Origin: Pelomonas sp937871895
Lineage (GTDB): Bacteria; Pseudomonadota; Gammaproteobacteria; Burkholderiales; Burkholderiaceae_C
Strand: one strand, 5' to 3'
Assembly (NCBI RefSeq): GCF_046348265.1
Contig: NZ_JAXMEO010000010.1
Length of the DNA stretch: 64,000 bases
Shown: one piece after another, positions 9,216 through 20,367 of the stretch
Layout: every line of letters starts with the position of its first letter
How positions within the stretch are numbered: the first letter of the stretch is position 1
The notes under the pieces: generated by a model
Seen by the model: the letters and a program-made list of their open reading frames with translations, nothing else
Told to the model about the DNA's origin: nothing
Database searches by the model: none
Translations under genes and position numbers: made by a program

Positions 9216-10109
9216 CTACTTCTTGGCGGGCGCGGCGCCGCCCGTGGGCGCGCCGCGCATGGCCTTGAAGAAGTCGCTGCTCGGGTCCACGACCATCACG
9301 TCGCTGCGGTTGCGGAAGGACGCGCGGTAGGCCTCCAGCGAGCGGTAGAACTGGGCGAATTGCGGGTCGCGGCCAAAGCTTTCGGCATACAGGGCCGAGG
9401 CCTTGGCATCGCCCTCGCCCTTGACCTTCTGTGCGTCACGGAAGGCCTCGGCCACGATGACCTCGCTCTGGCGGTCGGCGTCGGCGCGGATCTTCTCGCC
9501 CTCGGCCGCGCCGGTGGAGCGCAACTCATTGGCCACGCGCTTGCGTTCGGATTCCATGCGGCGGTAGACCGACTCGGTGATGCCAGCCGCAAAGTCCACG
9601 CGCTTGATGCGCACGTCCACGATCTCGATACCGAATTGCTTGGCTTCATCGGCGAGGCGCTTGCGCACGTCCTGCATGATCTTCTCGCGCTCGGAGGCGA
9701 GCACGGCGATCACGGTGCGCTTGGTGATCTCTTCGTTGAAGGCCGCCTGCACCACGGGTGCAAGGCGGTTCTCGGCGTTGCGGATGTCGGCGTTGCTGGT
9801 GCGGATGAATTGGCGCGGATCGGTGATGCGCCACTTGATCAGCCAGTCGATGACGAGGCTCTTCTTCTCGGCCGTGAAGATGGGGCGGGACTCGGGGCTG
9901 TCCAGCGTCTGCACACGGCGGTCGAGCATGACCACGTTCTGCAGCGGTGGCGGCAGTTTGATCTTGAGACCGGGCTCGGTGATGACTTCCTTGATCTCGC
10001 CGAGCGCGTAGATGACGGCGAACTGGCGCTGGTCAACAATGAAAAGCATCGAGCTGGCGACCAGCAGGGCGACGAGGGCGCCGGCGATGAGGCTGGTGAA
10101 ACGGTTCAT
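9216..10109 (-). CDS. hflC: protease modulator HflC
   Basis: A 297-residue SPFH/prohibitin-family protein. A single N-terminal membrane anchor (SLIAGALVALLVASSMLFIVD) is followed by the band-7 domain and a long charged helix. With HflK it forms a large membrane complex around the FtsH protease and limits its access to membrane substrates. The C-terminal part has FRDAQKVKGEGDAKA, typical of the family. It follows hflK by 21 nt, the standard order. Confidence 0.95.
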   Translation of the reverse strand: MNRFTSLIAGALVALLVASSMLFIVDQRQFAVIYALGEIKEVITEPGLKIKLPPPLQNVVMLDRRVQTLDSPESRPIFTAEKKSLVIDWLIKWRITDPRQFIRTSNADIRNAENRLAPVVQAAFNEEITKRTVIAVLASEREKIMQDVRKRLADEAKQFGIEIVDVRIKRVDFAAGITESVYRRMESERKRVANELRSTGAAEGEKIRADADRQSEVIVAEAFRDAQKVKGEGDAKASALYAESFGRDPQFAQFYRSLEAYRASFRNRSDVMVVDPSSDFFKAMRGAPTGGAAPAKK

Positions 10110-10130
10110 GGCTTGGGTCTCCGTCGCGGC

Positions 10131-11335
10131 TCAGCGGCCTTCGCGGTCGCGCGTGCGCTGGCCGTCGCGGGAGCGTAGGTCTTGGGGCGGGGCAGGATCT
10201 GCAACGGCCGGCGCGGCGGGCTGGGGCTGCGACACGGTCACGCTGCCATTGCCCTGCTGCATCAGCTTGTCAAGCGGCAGGTAGAGCAGGTTGGAGCCAT
10301 TGCGGCTGTCCACCATCACCTTGCTGACGTTTGTGAAGACCTGCTGCATGGTGTCCAGGTACATGCGGTCGCGGGTGACCTGGGGCGCCTTCTGGTACTC
10401 GCCAAGCACGGACTTGAAGCGCTGCGCATCACCCTCGGCCATCGCAACGACGCGGGACTTGTAGCCCTCGGCCTCTTCGCGCAGGCGCGCGGCCTTGCCC
10501 TGCGCCTTGGGGATCACGTCGTTGGCGTAAGCCTCAGCCTCGTTCTTGAGTTGCTCGCGGTTGGCATTGGCCTTCAGCGCATCTTCAAACGCGGCCTGCA
10601 CCTGCTCGGGCGGCTGCACGCTTTGGACATTGACGTTCTTGACCTGCACGCCGGCCTTCAATCGGTCCAACTGGACCTGGATGGACTTGGCCAGCTCGAC
10701 CGGGATCTGGTCGCGCTGCTCGTAGAGCACGGCGTCCATCTTGCTGCGGCCCACGATCTCGCGGACCGCCGATTCGGCGGCCAGCATCACGGCCTGCTCG
10801 GGGTCGCGGTTCTCGTACAGAAACTCGCGCGCGTCCTTGACCGTGTACTGCACGGTGAAGCGCACATCGACGATGTTCTCGTCCTGGGTCAGCATCGACG
10901 AATCACGCAGGCCCGTGGCGGCACTGATCGAGTTGCGCCCCACGTCCACCTGCTGCAAGCGCGTGACGGACACGATCTCATGTTGCTGGATCGGGAAGGG
11001 CAGGCGCGCTTGGAAGCCGGCCTCCACCGTCTTGCTGTACTTGCCGAACGACGTGATGACGCCTTGCTGGCCTTCTTGCACGATAAAGACGCCGCTGCCG
11101 AACCAGCCGACCACCACGACGACGGCGATTAGGCCGACGCCGATACCCGCGCCTTTCATCTCGGGCGGCATGTCACCGCCATTGCCACGCGGCGCGCCCT
11201 TGCCGCCAAAGAGGCCGGCCAGCTTGCGTTTGAAGTCGCGGTAGAGCTCGTCCAGATCAGGGGGCCCGTCCTGGCGGCCGTTGCTGAGCAAGCGTTGGGC
11301 GGCGCGTTGCCACCAGCGGGGGGTAAGGGTGCGGC

Positions 11336-11339
<4 letters not shown>
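10131..11339 (-). CDS. hflK: FtsH protease activity modulator HflK
   Basis: A 402-residue SPFH-family partner of HflC. A Gly/Pro-rich cytoplasmic N-terminus (about residues 1-62) precedes one transmembrane segment near 66-86, then the band-7 domain (VQEGQQGVITSFGKY) and a coiled region. The C-terminal tail is Pro/Gln- and Arg-rich. The start ATG overlaps the hflX stop by 4 nt (ATGA), which implies translational coupling. Confidence 0.95.
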
Positions 11340-12553
<1,214 letters not shown>

Positions 12554-12559
12554 GCGAGA

Positions 12560-12802
12560 TCAGGCGTCCGGGTTCGCGTCGCCCGCGTGGAAGTTGACGG
12601 CACGGCCGGGCACGACGGTGGAGATGGCGTGCTTGTAGACCATCTGCGTCACGGTATTGCGCAGCAGGACCACATATTGGTCGAAGGACTCGATATGGCC
12701 TTGGAGCTTGATGCCGTTCACGAGGTAGATCGAGACGGGCACGTGCTCTTTGCGCAGCAGGTTGAGAAAGGGATCCTGCAAAAGTTGGCCTTTATTGCTC
12801 AT
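12560..12802 (-). CDS. hfq: RNA chaperone Hfq
   Basis: An 80-residue Sm-like hexameric RNA chaperone that helps small RNAs pair with mRNAs. The start MSNKGQLLQDPFLNLLRKE and the Sm1 segment VSIYLVNGIKLQGHIESFDQ, with Sm2 YKHAISTVVP, are canonical. The length matches betaproteobacterial Hfq, with only a short C-terminal tail. It follows der by 71 nt and precedes hflX by 6 nt. Confidence 0.97.
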   Translation of the reverse strand: MSNKGQLLQDPFLNLLRKEHVPVSIYLVNGIKLQGHIESFDQYVVLLRNTVTQMVYKHAISTVVPGRAVNFHAGDANPDA

Positions 12803-12823
12803 CGGTATGCTCCGAGTTTGTGG

Positions 12824-12862
12824 GTGGGGGTGGTCGGGTTAGACCTTAACACAGCCCCCACC
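12824..12862 (-). other. hairpin in the der-hfq gap
   Basis: The 71-nt gap holds an 8-bp inverted repeat, GGTGGGGG against CCCCCACC, around a loop of about 23 nt. No U-tract follows on the minus strand, so it is not a standard terminator. It could be a pause or mRNA-processing site setting hfq expression apart from der. Position and pairing are seen; function is inference. Confidence 0.35.
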
Positions 12863-12873
12863 GCAATCCGGGG

Positions 12874-14205
12874 TCAGGGCTTTTCGTTGAAGGGATTGGC
12901 CTGGGACTTGAACTCGATCTTGAGCGGCGTGCCCACCAGCTTGTAGTGGGCGCGGATGCGGCCTTCCAGGTAGCGGCGGTAGGCATCGGTGACACCCTCG
13001 AGCGCGTTGCCGTGGATCACCACGATGGGTGGGTTCTGCCCGCCCTGGTGGGCGTAGCGCAGCTTGGGGCGGGAGAGCCCCGCGCGCTTGGGCTGCTGGT
13101 GCTCAACGGCTTCATGCACCAGGCGCGTCAGCACCGGCGTGGTCATCTTGCGGTAGGCCGAGGCATAGGCGTCGGCCATCGAATCCCACAGCTTGCCCAG
13201 CCCCTGGCGCTTGAGCGCCGAGATGTGATGCAGCGGCGCGAACTTGAGGAAGGCGAGGCGGTGCTCGATGGAGCGCTCCAGCTGCTCGCGCTGGTAGCTG
13301 CCCACCGCGTCCCACTTGTTGACGGCGATCACCACTGCGCGGCCGCTGTCGAGCACATAGCCAGCGATGTGGGCGTCCTGGTCGGTCACGCCCTGGGTCG
13401 CGTCGAGCAGCAACAGCACGACGTGGGCATCGGCAATGGCCTGCAGGGTCTTGACGACCGAGAACTTCTCGATCGCCTCGAAGACCTTGCCCTTGCGGCG
13501 CAGGCCGGCGGTGTCGATCAGCTGGAACTTCTGGCCGTTGCGCTCGAACGGGACCGAGATCGCATCACGCGTGGTGCCCGGCATGTCGAAAGCGATCAAA
13601 CGCTCTTCGCCCAGCCAGGTGTTGATCAGCGTGCTCTTGCCGACGTTGGGGCGGCCAGCCACGGCGAGGCGGATCACGCCGTCCTCGGCGCCGTCCTCGT
13701 CGCGCTCGGTGGCGTCAAAGGGCTCCAGCACAGCGTCCAGCAGGCTGCGAATGCCCTGACCGTGAGCGGCCGAGATCGGATGCGGCTCGCCCATGCCCAG
13801 CTCATGGAACTCCGCCAGCAGCGGCGATTCGCTCATGCCCTCGGCCTTGTTCACGGCCAGATGCACGCGCTTGTTGGCCTGCCTCAGGAAGCGGGCAATG
13901 TCCTGGTCCTGGGCCGAGAGCCCGAGGCGCACGTCCACGACGAAGACCACCGCATCCGCCTCGGCCACGGCCTGGCGGGTCTGCTTGGCCATTTCCTTGA
14001 CGATGCCGGTGGTCGAGTCAGGCTCGAAGCCGCCGGTGTCGATGACGATGAATTCGCGGTCACCGAGGCGGCCGTCGCCGTAGTGGCGGTCACGCGTCAG
14101 GCCCGAAAAGTCAGCCACGATGGCATCGCGGCTCTTGGTCAGGCGGTTGAAGAGCGTGGATTTGCCAACATTGGGGCGGCCCACCAGGGCGATGACCGGC
14201 TTCAT
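12874..14205 (-). CDS. der: ribosome biogenesis GTPase Der
   Basis: A 443-residue double GTPase needed for 50S subunit maturation. Two tandem G domains each show GRPNVGKST, the first at residues 8-16 and the second near 180. Matching DTGGF/DTAGL switch motifs and NKxD motifs (VNKAEG, VNKWDA) are present, followed by a KH-like C-terminal domain. The open frame extends far upstream, but the conserved start MKPVIALVGRP is the ATG at 14205, 13 nt after bamB. The extension has no homology and overlaps bamB. Confidence 0.96.
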   Translation of the reverse strand: MKPVIALVGRPNVGKSTLFNRLTKSRDAIVADFSGLTRDRHYGDGRLGDREFIVIDTGGFEPDSTTGIVKEMAKQTRQAVAEADAVVFVVDVRLGLSAQDQDIARFLRQANKRVHLAVNKAEGMSESPLLAEFHELGMGEPHPISAAHGQGIRSLLDAVLEPFDATERDEDGAEDGVIRLAVAGRPNVGKSTLINTWLGEERLIAFDMPGTTRDAISVPFERNGQKFQLIDTAGLRRKGKVFEAIEKFSVVKTLQAIADAHVVLLLLDATQGVTDQDAHIAGYVLDSGRAVVIAVNKWDAVGSYQREQLERSIEHRLAFLKFAPLHHISALKRQGLGKLWDSMADAYASAYRKMTTPVLTRLVHEAVEHQQPKRAGLSRPKLRYAHQGGQNPPIVVIHGNALEGVTDAYRRYLEGRIRAHYKLVGTPLKIEFKSQANPFNEKP

Positions 14206-14218
14206 GCCGCCCTCACTC

Positions 14219-15364
14219 TCACTGGGCCGCCTGGAAGGCGAAAACGCCGCCGTTGCGGGTAGCGACCAGGGCGGTGCTGCCGACGCGCGCGGCCGCCACT
14301 GCGGGCGAGCCATCGGTGGCCACGCGCTGCACGGTCTTGCCGGTCTCGCGGTCCAGCACGTGGACCTGGCCTTCGTAGTCGGCCACCAGCACATGCTTGC
14401 CGATCACGACAGGTTCCACCAAGCGACGGCGCACGAACTGATCGGCCGACCAGGCGAGGTCGCCGTTGCTCAGCTTCCAGGCCGAGATGCGGTCCGAAGC
14501 ATCGGCGCCCACGACGAGCTGGGCATCGCCGCCCACGCCCTGGGTGCCGCCCGCATTGCGGTTCCACAGCGAACTGCCCCGCTCGGCATTCACGCAGCCC
14601 ACGGCGAACTGGAAGGCGCGTGCGCAGATCAGGTCGCCAACGCGCAGCGCGGGTCCGACGAGGTCGGCCAGCCGCTCCACCTCATTGGTGCCGCGCGGCT
14701 GGGCGACGGTGGCCTCCCAGCGCAACTGGCCCGTGACGGGATCCAGCCCGACGAGGCGGGCGCCCTGCCCGGCCACCAGCGTGTCCTTGAACGCGACCAG
14801 CACCCCGGGCTTGGCCAGTGTCAGCGCGTCACCGGCACGGCGGTATTCCCAGATCTTGCGGCCGTCCAGCGCATCAAAGGCCAGCACTTGGCGGTCAATG
14901 GTCAGCACGAAGACCCGCTCACCCGCCACCAGGGGCGGCGCCACCACGGGCGTGGGCAGGGCCTTGGCCCAGAGGCGCTTGCCACCGTCAAAGGTGATGA
15001 CCTGGTTGTCGCGGTTGACGACGGCGGCAAAGCGGCCATCGCTGCCCACGCCGGCCGTCAGCTTGGACCCGGCCTGGGCGCGCCACGCCTCACGGCCATC
15101 GGTCGCGTTCAGCGCGTGCACGCTGCCGTCGTCGCCCGCCACCACAAAGCGGTCACCGGCGGTGCCAATGCCGAGGGGGAAGTTGACGCTGTCGCCCTTG
15201 CTGCTCCAGGCCAGACGCACGGCGCCGGTGGACGGGATGCCGGCCTCCAGCGCTGCGGGCTTGTCCTTGTCCTTGCTGAACAGCGAACAGCCGCTCAGCA
15301 GGCCCAGGGCGATGGCGAGCGTGCCGATGGAAAGAAGTCGCTTCATGCTCGGCTTCCGGTTCAT
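14219..15364 (-). CDS. bamB: outer membrane assembly lipoprotein BamB
   Basis: A 381-residue PQQ-type beta-propeller lipoprotein of the BAM complex, which inserts outer-membrane proteins. The signal peptide ends in the lipobox LLSGC with the lipidated cysteine at residue 26. Propeller repeats such as VHALNATDGREAWR, FDALDGRKIWEYR and VLDRETGKTVQRV follow. The start ATG overlaps the upstream TPR gene stop by 4 nt (ATGA). A second ATG six codons later is also possible. The bamB-der order is conserved in proteobacteria. Confidence 0.94.
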   Translation of the reverse strand: MNRKPSMKRLLSIGTLAIALGLLSGCSLFSKDKDKPAALEAGIPSTGAVRLAWSSKGDSVNFPLGIGTAGDRFVVAGDDGSVHALNATDGREAWRAQAGSKLTAGVGSDGRFAAVVNRDNQVITFDGGKRLWAKALPTPVVAPPLVAGERVFVLTIDRQVLAFDALDGRKIWEYRRAGDALTLAKPGVLVAFKDTLVAGQGARLVGLDPVTGQLRWEATVAQPRGTNEVERLADLVGPALRVGDLICARAFQFAVGCVNAERGSSLWNRNAGGTQGVGGDAQLVVGADASDRISAWKLSNGDLAWSADQFVRRRLVEPVVIGKHVLVADYEGQVHVLDRETGKTVQRVATDGSPAVAAARVGSTALVATRNGGVFAFQAAQ

Positions 15365-16029
15365 TTCGCCGCCGAGGCAGCGTCCTCAGGCACGGCAACG
15401 CCGAGCGTTGCGAGCTTGGCCTCAACGAGGCGGCGGTAGTCCTGGGTCTTCTCAAGACCCGCCAGCGCCTTCTGGAACTGCTCGCGCGCGGCGTCAGGCT
15501 TGTTCTGGAGCAGGGCCAGGTCGCCCCGGCGGTCGGCCACCAAGGCCGCAAACTCGGCCGCCGTGACGCCGTCCAAGGCCTTGGCGGCTTCGTCCAGCTT
15601 CTTGGCATCCATCAGCACACCTGCCAGACGCAGCCGGGCCAGGTCGCGGTACTCGGGCAGGTTGCCGTGCTCAGCGACCCATTCCAGGTTTTGCTGAGCG
15701 GCATCGGCCTTGCCCTTTTCAAATTGCAGCTTGGCAGCCTGCAAGCCAGCCTGGGCGGTGAAGCCTGTCTTGGCGAATCGGCTGCGCAGGTCGTTGCTGA
15801 TGCCGCTGGCCTTGTCCACATCACCGGCCTGCGCGGCGCGCTCGAATTCGTCGTACATGGCGGCCGCCTGGTTGGCCTGGTCGCGCTCGTACCAATTCCA
15901 GCCCTGCCAGGCGGCGTAGGCAGCCAGCGCCAGGGTGATGACCCAGGTGATGAGGTTGCCCCAGCGCTTCCAGAACGCCTTGACTTGTTCCAGTTGTTCT
16001 TGTTCTTCGAGATCGAGATGAGCGGCCAT
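15361..16029 (-). CDS. YfgM-like tetratricopeptide membrane protein
   Basis: A 222-residue protein with a short cytoplasmic N-terminus (AAHLDLEEQEQLEQVKAFW), one membrane segment at about 22-44 and a periplasmic TPR-like domain (TPR_21 family). The homologue YfgM of E. coli works with PpiD at the Sec translocon and lies between hisS and bamB, as here. I start it at the ATG giving MAAHLDLEEQ; an earlier in-frame ATG seven codons upstream is less conserved in my judgement. It overlaps bamB by 4 nt. Confidence 0.88.
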   Translation of the reverse strand: MAAHLDLEEQEQLEQVKAFWKRWGNLITWVITLALAAYAAWQGWNWYERDQANQAAAMYDEFERAAQAGDVDKASGISNDLRSRFAKTGFTAQAGLQAAKLQFEKGKADAAQQNLEWVAEHGNLPEYRDLARLRLAGVLMDAKKLDEAAKALDGVTAAEFAALVADRRGDLALLQNKPDAAREQFQKALAGLEKTQDYRRLVEAKLATLGVAVPEDAASAAK

Positions 16030-16074
16030 GGGGGCAATTGCGTAAAGCATCGGCGCCGTGCGCCGGGACAGGGA

Positions 16075-17373
16075 TTATGCGGGGAGCAGGTCGGCGGCCC
16101 AGCTGGCCACCTGAAGCAGCGGACGGTTGACCTGTGGGGCGCCTTCCTGCCGCAGCGGCTTGACGGCCACCTCGCCACGGGCGAGTTCGTCACTGCCAAA
16201 AACCAGGGCAAAGCGCGCGCCCGAGGCATCGGCCTTCTTGAACTGACTCTTGAAGCTGCCGCCGCCTGCGTGCATCTGCACCGCCACGCCAGCGATGCGA
16301 AGTGCCTCCAGCGTGGGCAGGATGTGCGGCAGGTCGGCCGGGTCAGGCACGACGGCATAGGCATCGACCTGCGGTTCAGCAGCACCGAGGCCCAGAGTCT
16401 CCAGCAGCAGCAGGATGCGCTCGATGCCAAGGCCAAAGCCCACCGCCGGCGCGGCCTTGCCGCCGAGTTGTTCGATCAGGCCGTCATAGCGGCCACCGGC
16501 ACAGACCGTGCCCTGGGCACCGAGCTTGTCGGTGACCCACTCGAAGACCGTGAGGTTGTAGTAGTCCAGCCCGCGCACCAGGCGGGGGTTGATGCGGTAG
16601 GCCAGGCCCACCGCGTCCAGCAGCGCGCGCACGCCATTGAAGTGCGCCAGCGACTCGGGGCCAAGGAAGTCGAGCAACTTGGGCGCGCCCTCGGCCATGG
16701 CCTGCATGGCGGGGTTCTTGGTGTCGAGCACGCGCAGCGGGTTGCTGTGCATGCGGCGCTTGGCCTCTTCGTCCAGCACGTCCTGATGCTGCTCCAGGTA
16801 GGCGATCAGGGCGGCGCGGTGGGCGCGGCGCTCTTCGGGCTGGCCCAGGCAGTTGAGCTCCAACGTCACGTCGCGCCCCTCGACCAGGCCCAGCTCGCGC
16901 CACAGTGTGCGCGCCAGCAGGATGACCTCGGCGTCCACGTCCGGGCCGGCAAAGCCAAGGGCCTCGACGCCCATCTGGTGGAACTGGCGGTAGCGGCCCT
17001 TTTGTGGCCGCTCATGGCGGAACATGGCACCGAAGTAATAGAGCCGCTTGCCGCCTTCACGCAAAAAGCTGTGCTCGATCATGGCGCGCACCACGCCGGC
17101 CGTGCCCTCGGGGCGCAAGGCCAGGTGGTCGCCGTTCATCTTGTCCTCGAAGGCGTACATCTCCTTCTCGACGATGTCGGTCACCTCGCCGATGCCGCGC
17201 ACGAACAGGGCCGTGGGCTCGACGATGGGGGTGCGCACATTGGCATAGCCGTAGCGCTGCAGCACGCTGCGCATCTGGGCTTCAAGACGCTCCCAGCGCG
17301 CCGAGTCCGGCGGCAGGATGTCGTTCATGCCCTTCACAGCCTGCAGGGGCTGCAACTTCTTGGTCTCGGTCAT
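16075..17373 (-). CDS. hisS: histidyl-tRNA synthetase
   Basis: A 432-residue class II aminoacyl-tRNA synthetase that charges tRNA-His. Visible are the N-terminal KGMNDILPPDSARWE, motif 2 RPEGTAGVVRA, the histidine-specific LVRGLDYYN and CAGGRYDGLIEQLGG, motif 3 in GFGLGIERILLLLE, and a C-terminal anticodon-binding domain from about residue 330. Its position between ispG and yfgM is conserved. Confidence 0.97.
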   Translation of the reverse strand: MTETKKLQPLQAVKGMNDILPPDSARWERLEAQMRSVLQRYGYANVRTPIVEPTALFVRGIGEVTDIVEKEMYAFEDKMNGDHLALRPEGTAGVVRAMIEHSFLREGGKRLYYFGAMFRHERPQKGRYRQFHQMGVEALGFAGPDVDAEVILLARTLWRELGLVEGRDVTLELNCLGQPEERRAHRAALIAYLEQHQDVLDEEAKRRMHSNPLRVLDTKNPAMQAMAEGAPKLLDFLGPESLAHFNGVRALLDAVGLAYRINPRLVRGLDYYNLTVFEWVTDKLGAQGTVCAGGRYDGLIEQLGGKAAPAVGFGLGIERILLLLETLGLGAAEPQVDAYAVVPDPADLPHILPTLEALRIAGVAVQMHAGGGSFKSQFKKADASGARFALVFGSDELARGEVAVKPLRQEGAPQVNRPLLQVASWAADLLPA

Positions 17374-17381
17374 GGGTGCTG

Positions 17382-18655
<1,274 letters not shown>

Positions 18656-18656
<1 letters not shown>

Positions 18657-19543
18657 CAGTTCAACTCCAGGCGGACCACGTCGCCCTTGGTGGTGGCCTG
18701 CGGGTCCACGTCGGCGTTGCGCCAGTTCACGCGCGTCACAGGCGCCTTGCCCAGGCGCAGCTTGATGGGGGGCAGCACGTCGAGCGAAACGCTCTCGCCC
18801 GCGCGCAAGGTCTTGGAAAACTGCAGCTGGCCCTTGGCATCCACCACCTCGGCCCAGGCCTCTTGGGTGGCGCTGAGACGCAGCGGCGCAGAGCCTGGGG
18901 CGGGCGCGGTAGGCGCTGCTGGCACTTTGGTTTCGAGCACCACGGGCTCCGCAACCGGCACCGTGCGCAAGGGCGCCGAAGCCACCGGCAGCGCCGGCGC
19001 CGAGGCCACGACCTCGGCCGCGCTGGCCATGGCGGGCGGCGTCACCAAGGCGCTGCTGGCCGCCACCGGCGCCTCGACCAGGATCGGGACCGCGCCGACG
19101 GACGCGGTGTCGGGCTTGGCGCCCGAGCGCCCCGGCCACCAATCGGCCGGGAAGAAATACACAGCCGCCGCCAGCAGCAGGATGAGCGCCGGCCCCCACA
19201 CCATGGGCTTGGACAGTTGGCCGGCGCCTTCGATGCTGACGCCGCGCTCGCGGAAGGGGGTGTTCAGGCCCGTTGGCACGTCCAGCGGCTTGTCGCGCCA
19301 GGTCGGCATCACCTCCAGCACGGGGCCGGGCTCGATCTTGAGTGCGCGACACATGGACGTGGCCAGTGCCCGCGCGAAGGTGGCGTCGGGCAGGTCGTCC
19401 CAGCGGTCCGACTCGATGGCTTCCAGCTTGCTCTGCGGCACCTTCAGCTGCACCGCCAGCGCCGCAATGTGCAAGCCGCGCTGTTGCCGCGCCTGGCGCA
19501 GCAGAGCGCCTGCCGTCAAGGTTCCCGCCGAAGTGGTCTGCAT
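18656..19543 (-). CDS. rodZ: RodZ-like helix-turn-helix membrane protein
   Basis: A 295-residue protein with the RodZ layout. There is an N-terminal Xre/Cro-type helix-turn-helix (LLRQARQQRGLHIAALAVQL to LEAIESDRWDDLP), then a linker, one membrane segment near residues 140-155 (WGPALILLLAAAVYFFP), an Ala/Pro/Val-rich spacer and a C-terminal DUF4115 beta domain. RodZ ties MreB to the membrane in rod-shaped cells. The place between pilW and ispG is the usual rodZ locus. Similarity to E. coli RodZ is modest outside the HTH and DUF4115. Confidence 0.82.
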
Positions 19544-19557
19544 GATCCCTCTGCGTG

Positions 19558-20346
19558 TCAGTCGTCAAACCGACCCAGGTCGAGCGCCTGGGTTTCGGGG
19601 GTGCCGCGATAGCGCTTGCGCAACTGCTCGGCCAGGTCCTCCACCGTGGCCGTGTTGCCCAGACGCCGTTCGATGCGCAGCTGCAACCACAGGCTCTGCG
19701 CATTGGCCAACTCGGCCGACGCATTGACACGCTTGACGTAGAAGCGCGCGCGCTCGGCTTCGCCATTGCGGTAGAGCACCTCGGCCAGGTTGACGGCGAT
19801 GGCCGGGTTGCCGGCATCGAGTTCGAAGGCGCGGCTGAGGCTGGTCTCGGCGGCCTTCATGCGCCCTGAGCGCGCCTCGCACACGCCGCGCGCCAGCAGG
19901 CTGCGCTGCGGGGCGCGGTAGCTGGGCTGGGCCAGGGCTTGCTCAAACTGCGCGTCGGCCGCAGCCCAGCGCTGCTGCTGGCACAGGAACCAGCCGTAGT
20001 TGTGCAAGGCGTCGGGGTCGCCGGGGTACAGCGTCAGGGTCCGGCGGAAGCTTTCCTCGGCCAACTGCGTTTCGCCCATGGCCGCATAGACCAGGCCGCG
20101 CAGGATCACGGCCTCGCGCATCTCGGGCTTGATCAGCAGCGCCTGTTTGAGCTCATCCAGCGCCGTGTTGAACTGGCCGCTGGCGAAGTAGCCTTGGGCG
20201 AGGTCCATGCGCACGTTGGCGCGGCGATCACCATCGGTCTGGTCCACGTCGGTGCGCACTTCGCGGTTCTGCGCCGGCGCGCCGCAGGCGACCAAGCCAG
20301 CAGCAACACACAGGCTGAGGATCAGAACGGCAAGGCGTGGTGACAT
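19558..20346 (-). CDS. pilW: type IV pilus biogenesis/stability lipoprotein PilW/PilF
   Basis: A 262-residue TPR lipoprotein. The signal peptide ends with the lipobox LVAC. At least four TPR-like repeats follow, for example ALLIKPEMREAVILRGLVYAA and TLYPGDPDALHNYGWFLCQQ. PilF/PilW is the pilotin for the PilQ secretin of type IV pili. The location rlmN-pilF-rodZ-ispG is conserved in gamma- and betaproteobacteria. Confidence 0.9.
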   Translation of the reverse strand: MSPRLAVLILSLCVAAGLVACGAPAQNREVRTDVDQTDGDRRANVRMDLAQGYFASGQFNTALDELKQALLIKPEMREAVILRGLVYAAMGETQLAEESFRRTLTLYPGDPDALHNYGWFLCQQQRWAAADAQFEQALAQPSYRAPQRSLLARGVCEARSGRMKAAETSLSRAFELDAGNPAIAVNLAEVLYRNGEAERARFYVKRVNASAELANAQSLWLQLRIERRLGNTATVEDLAEQLRKRYRGTPETQALDLGRFDD

Positions 20347-20367
20347 GGCTGCAGCTCGGGTTGGCGA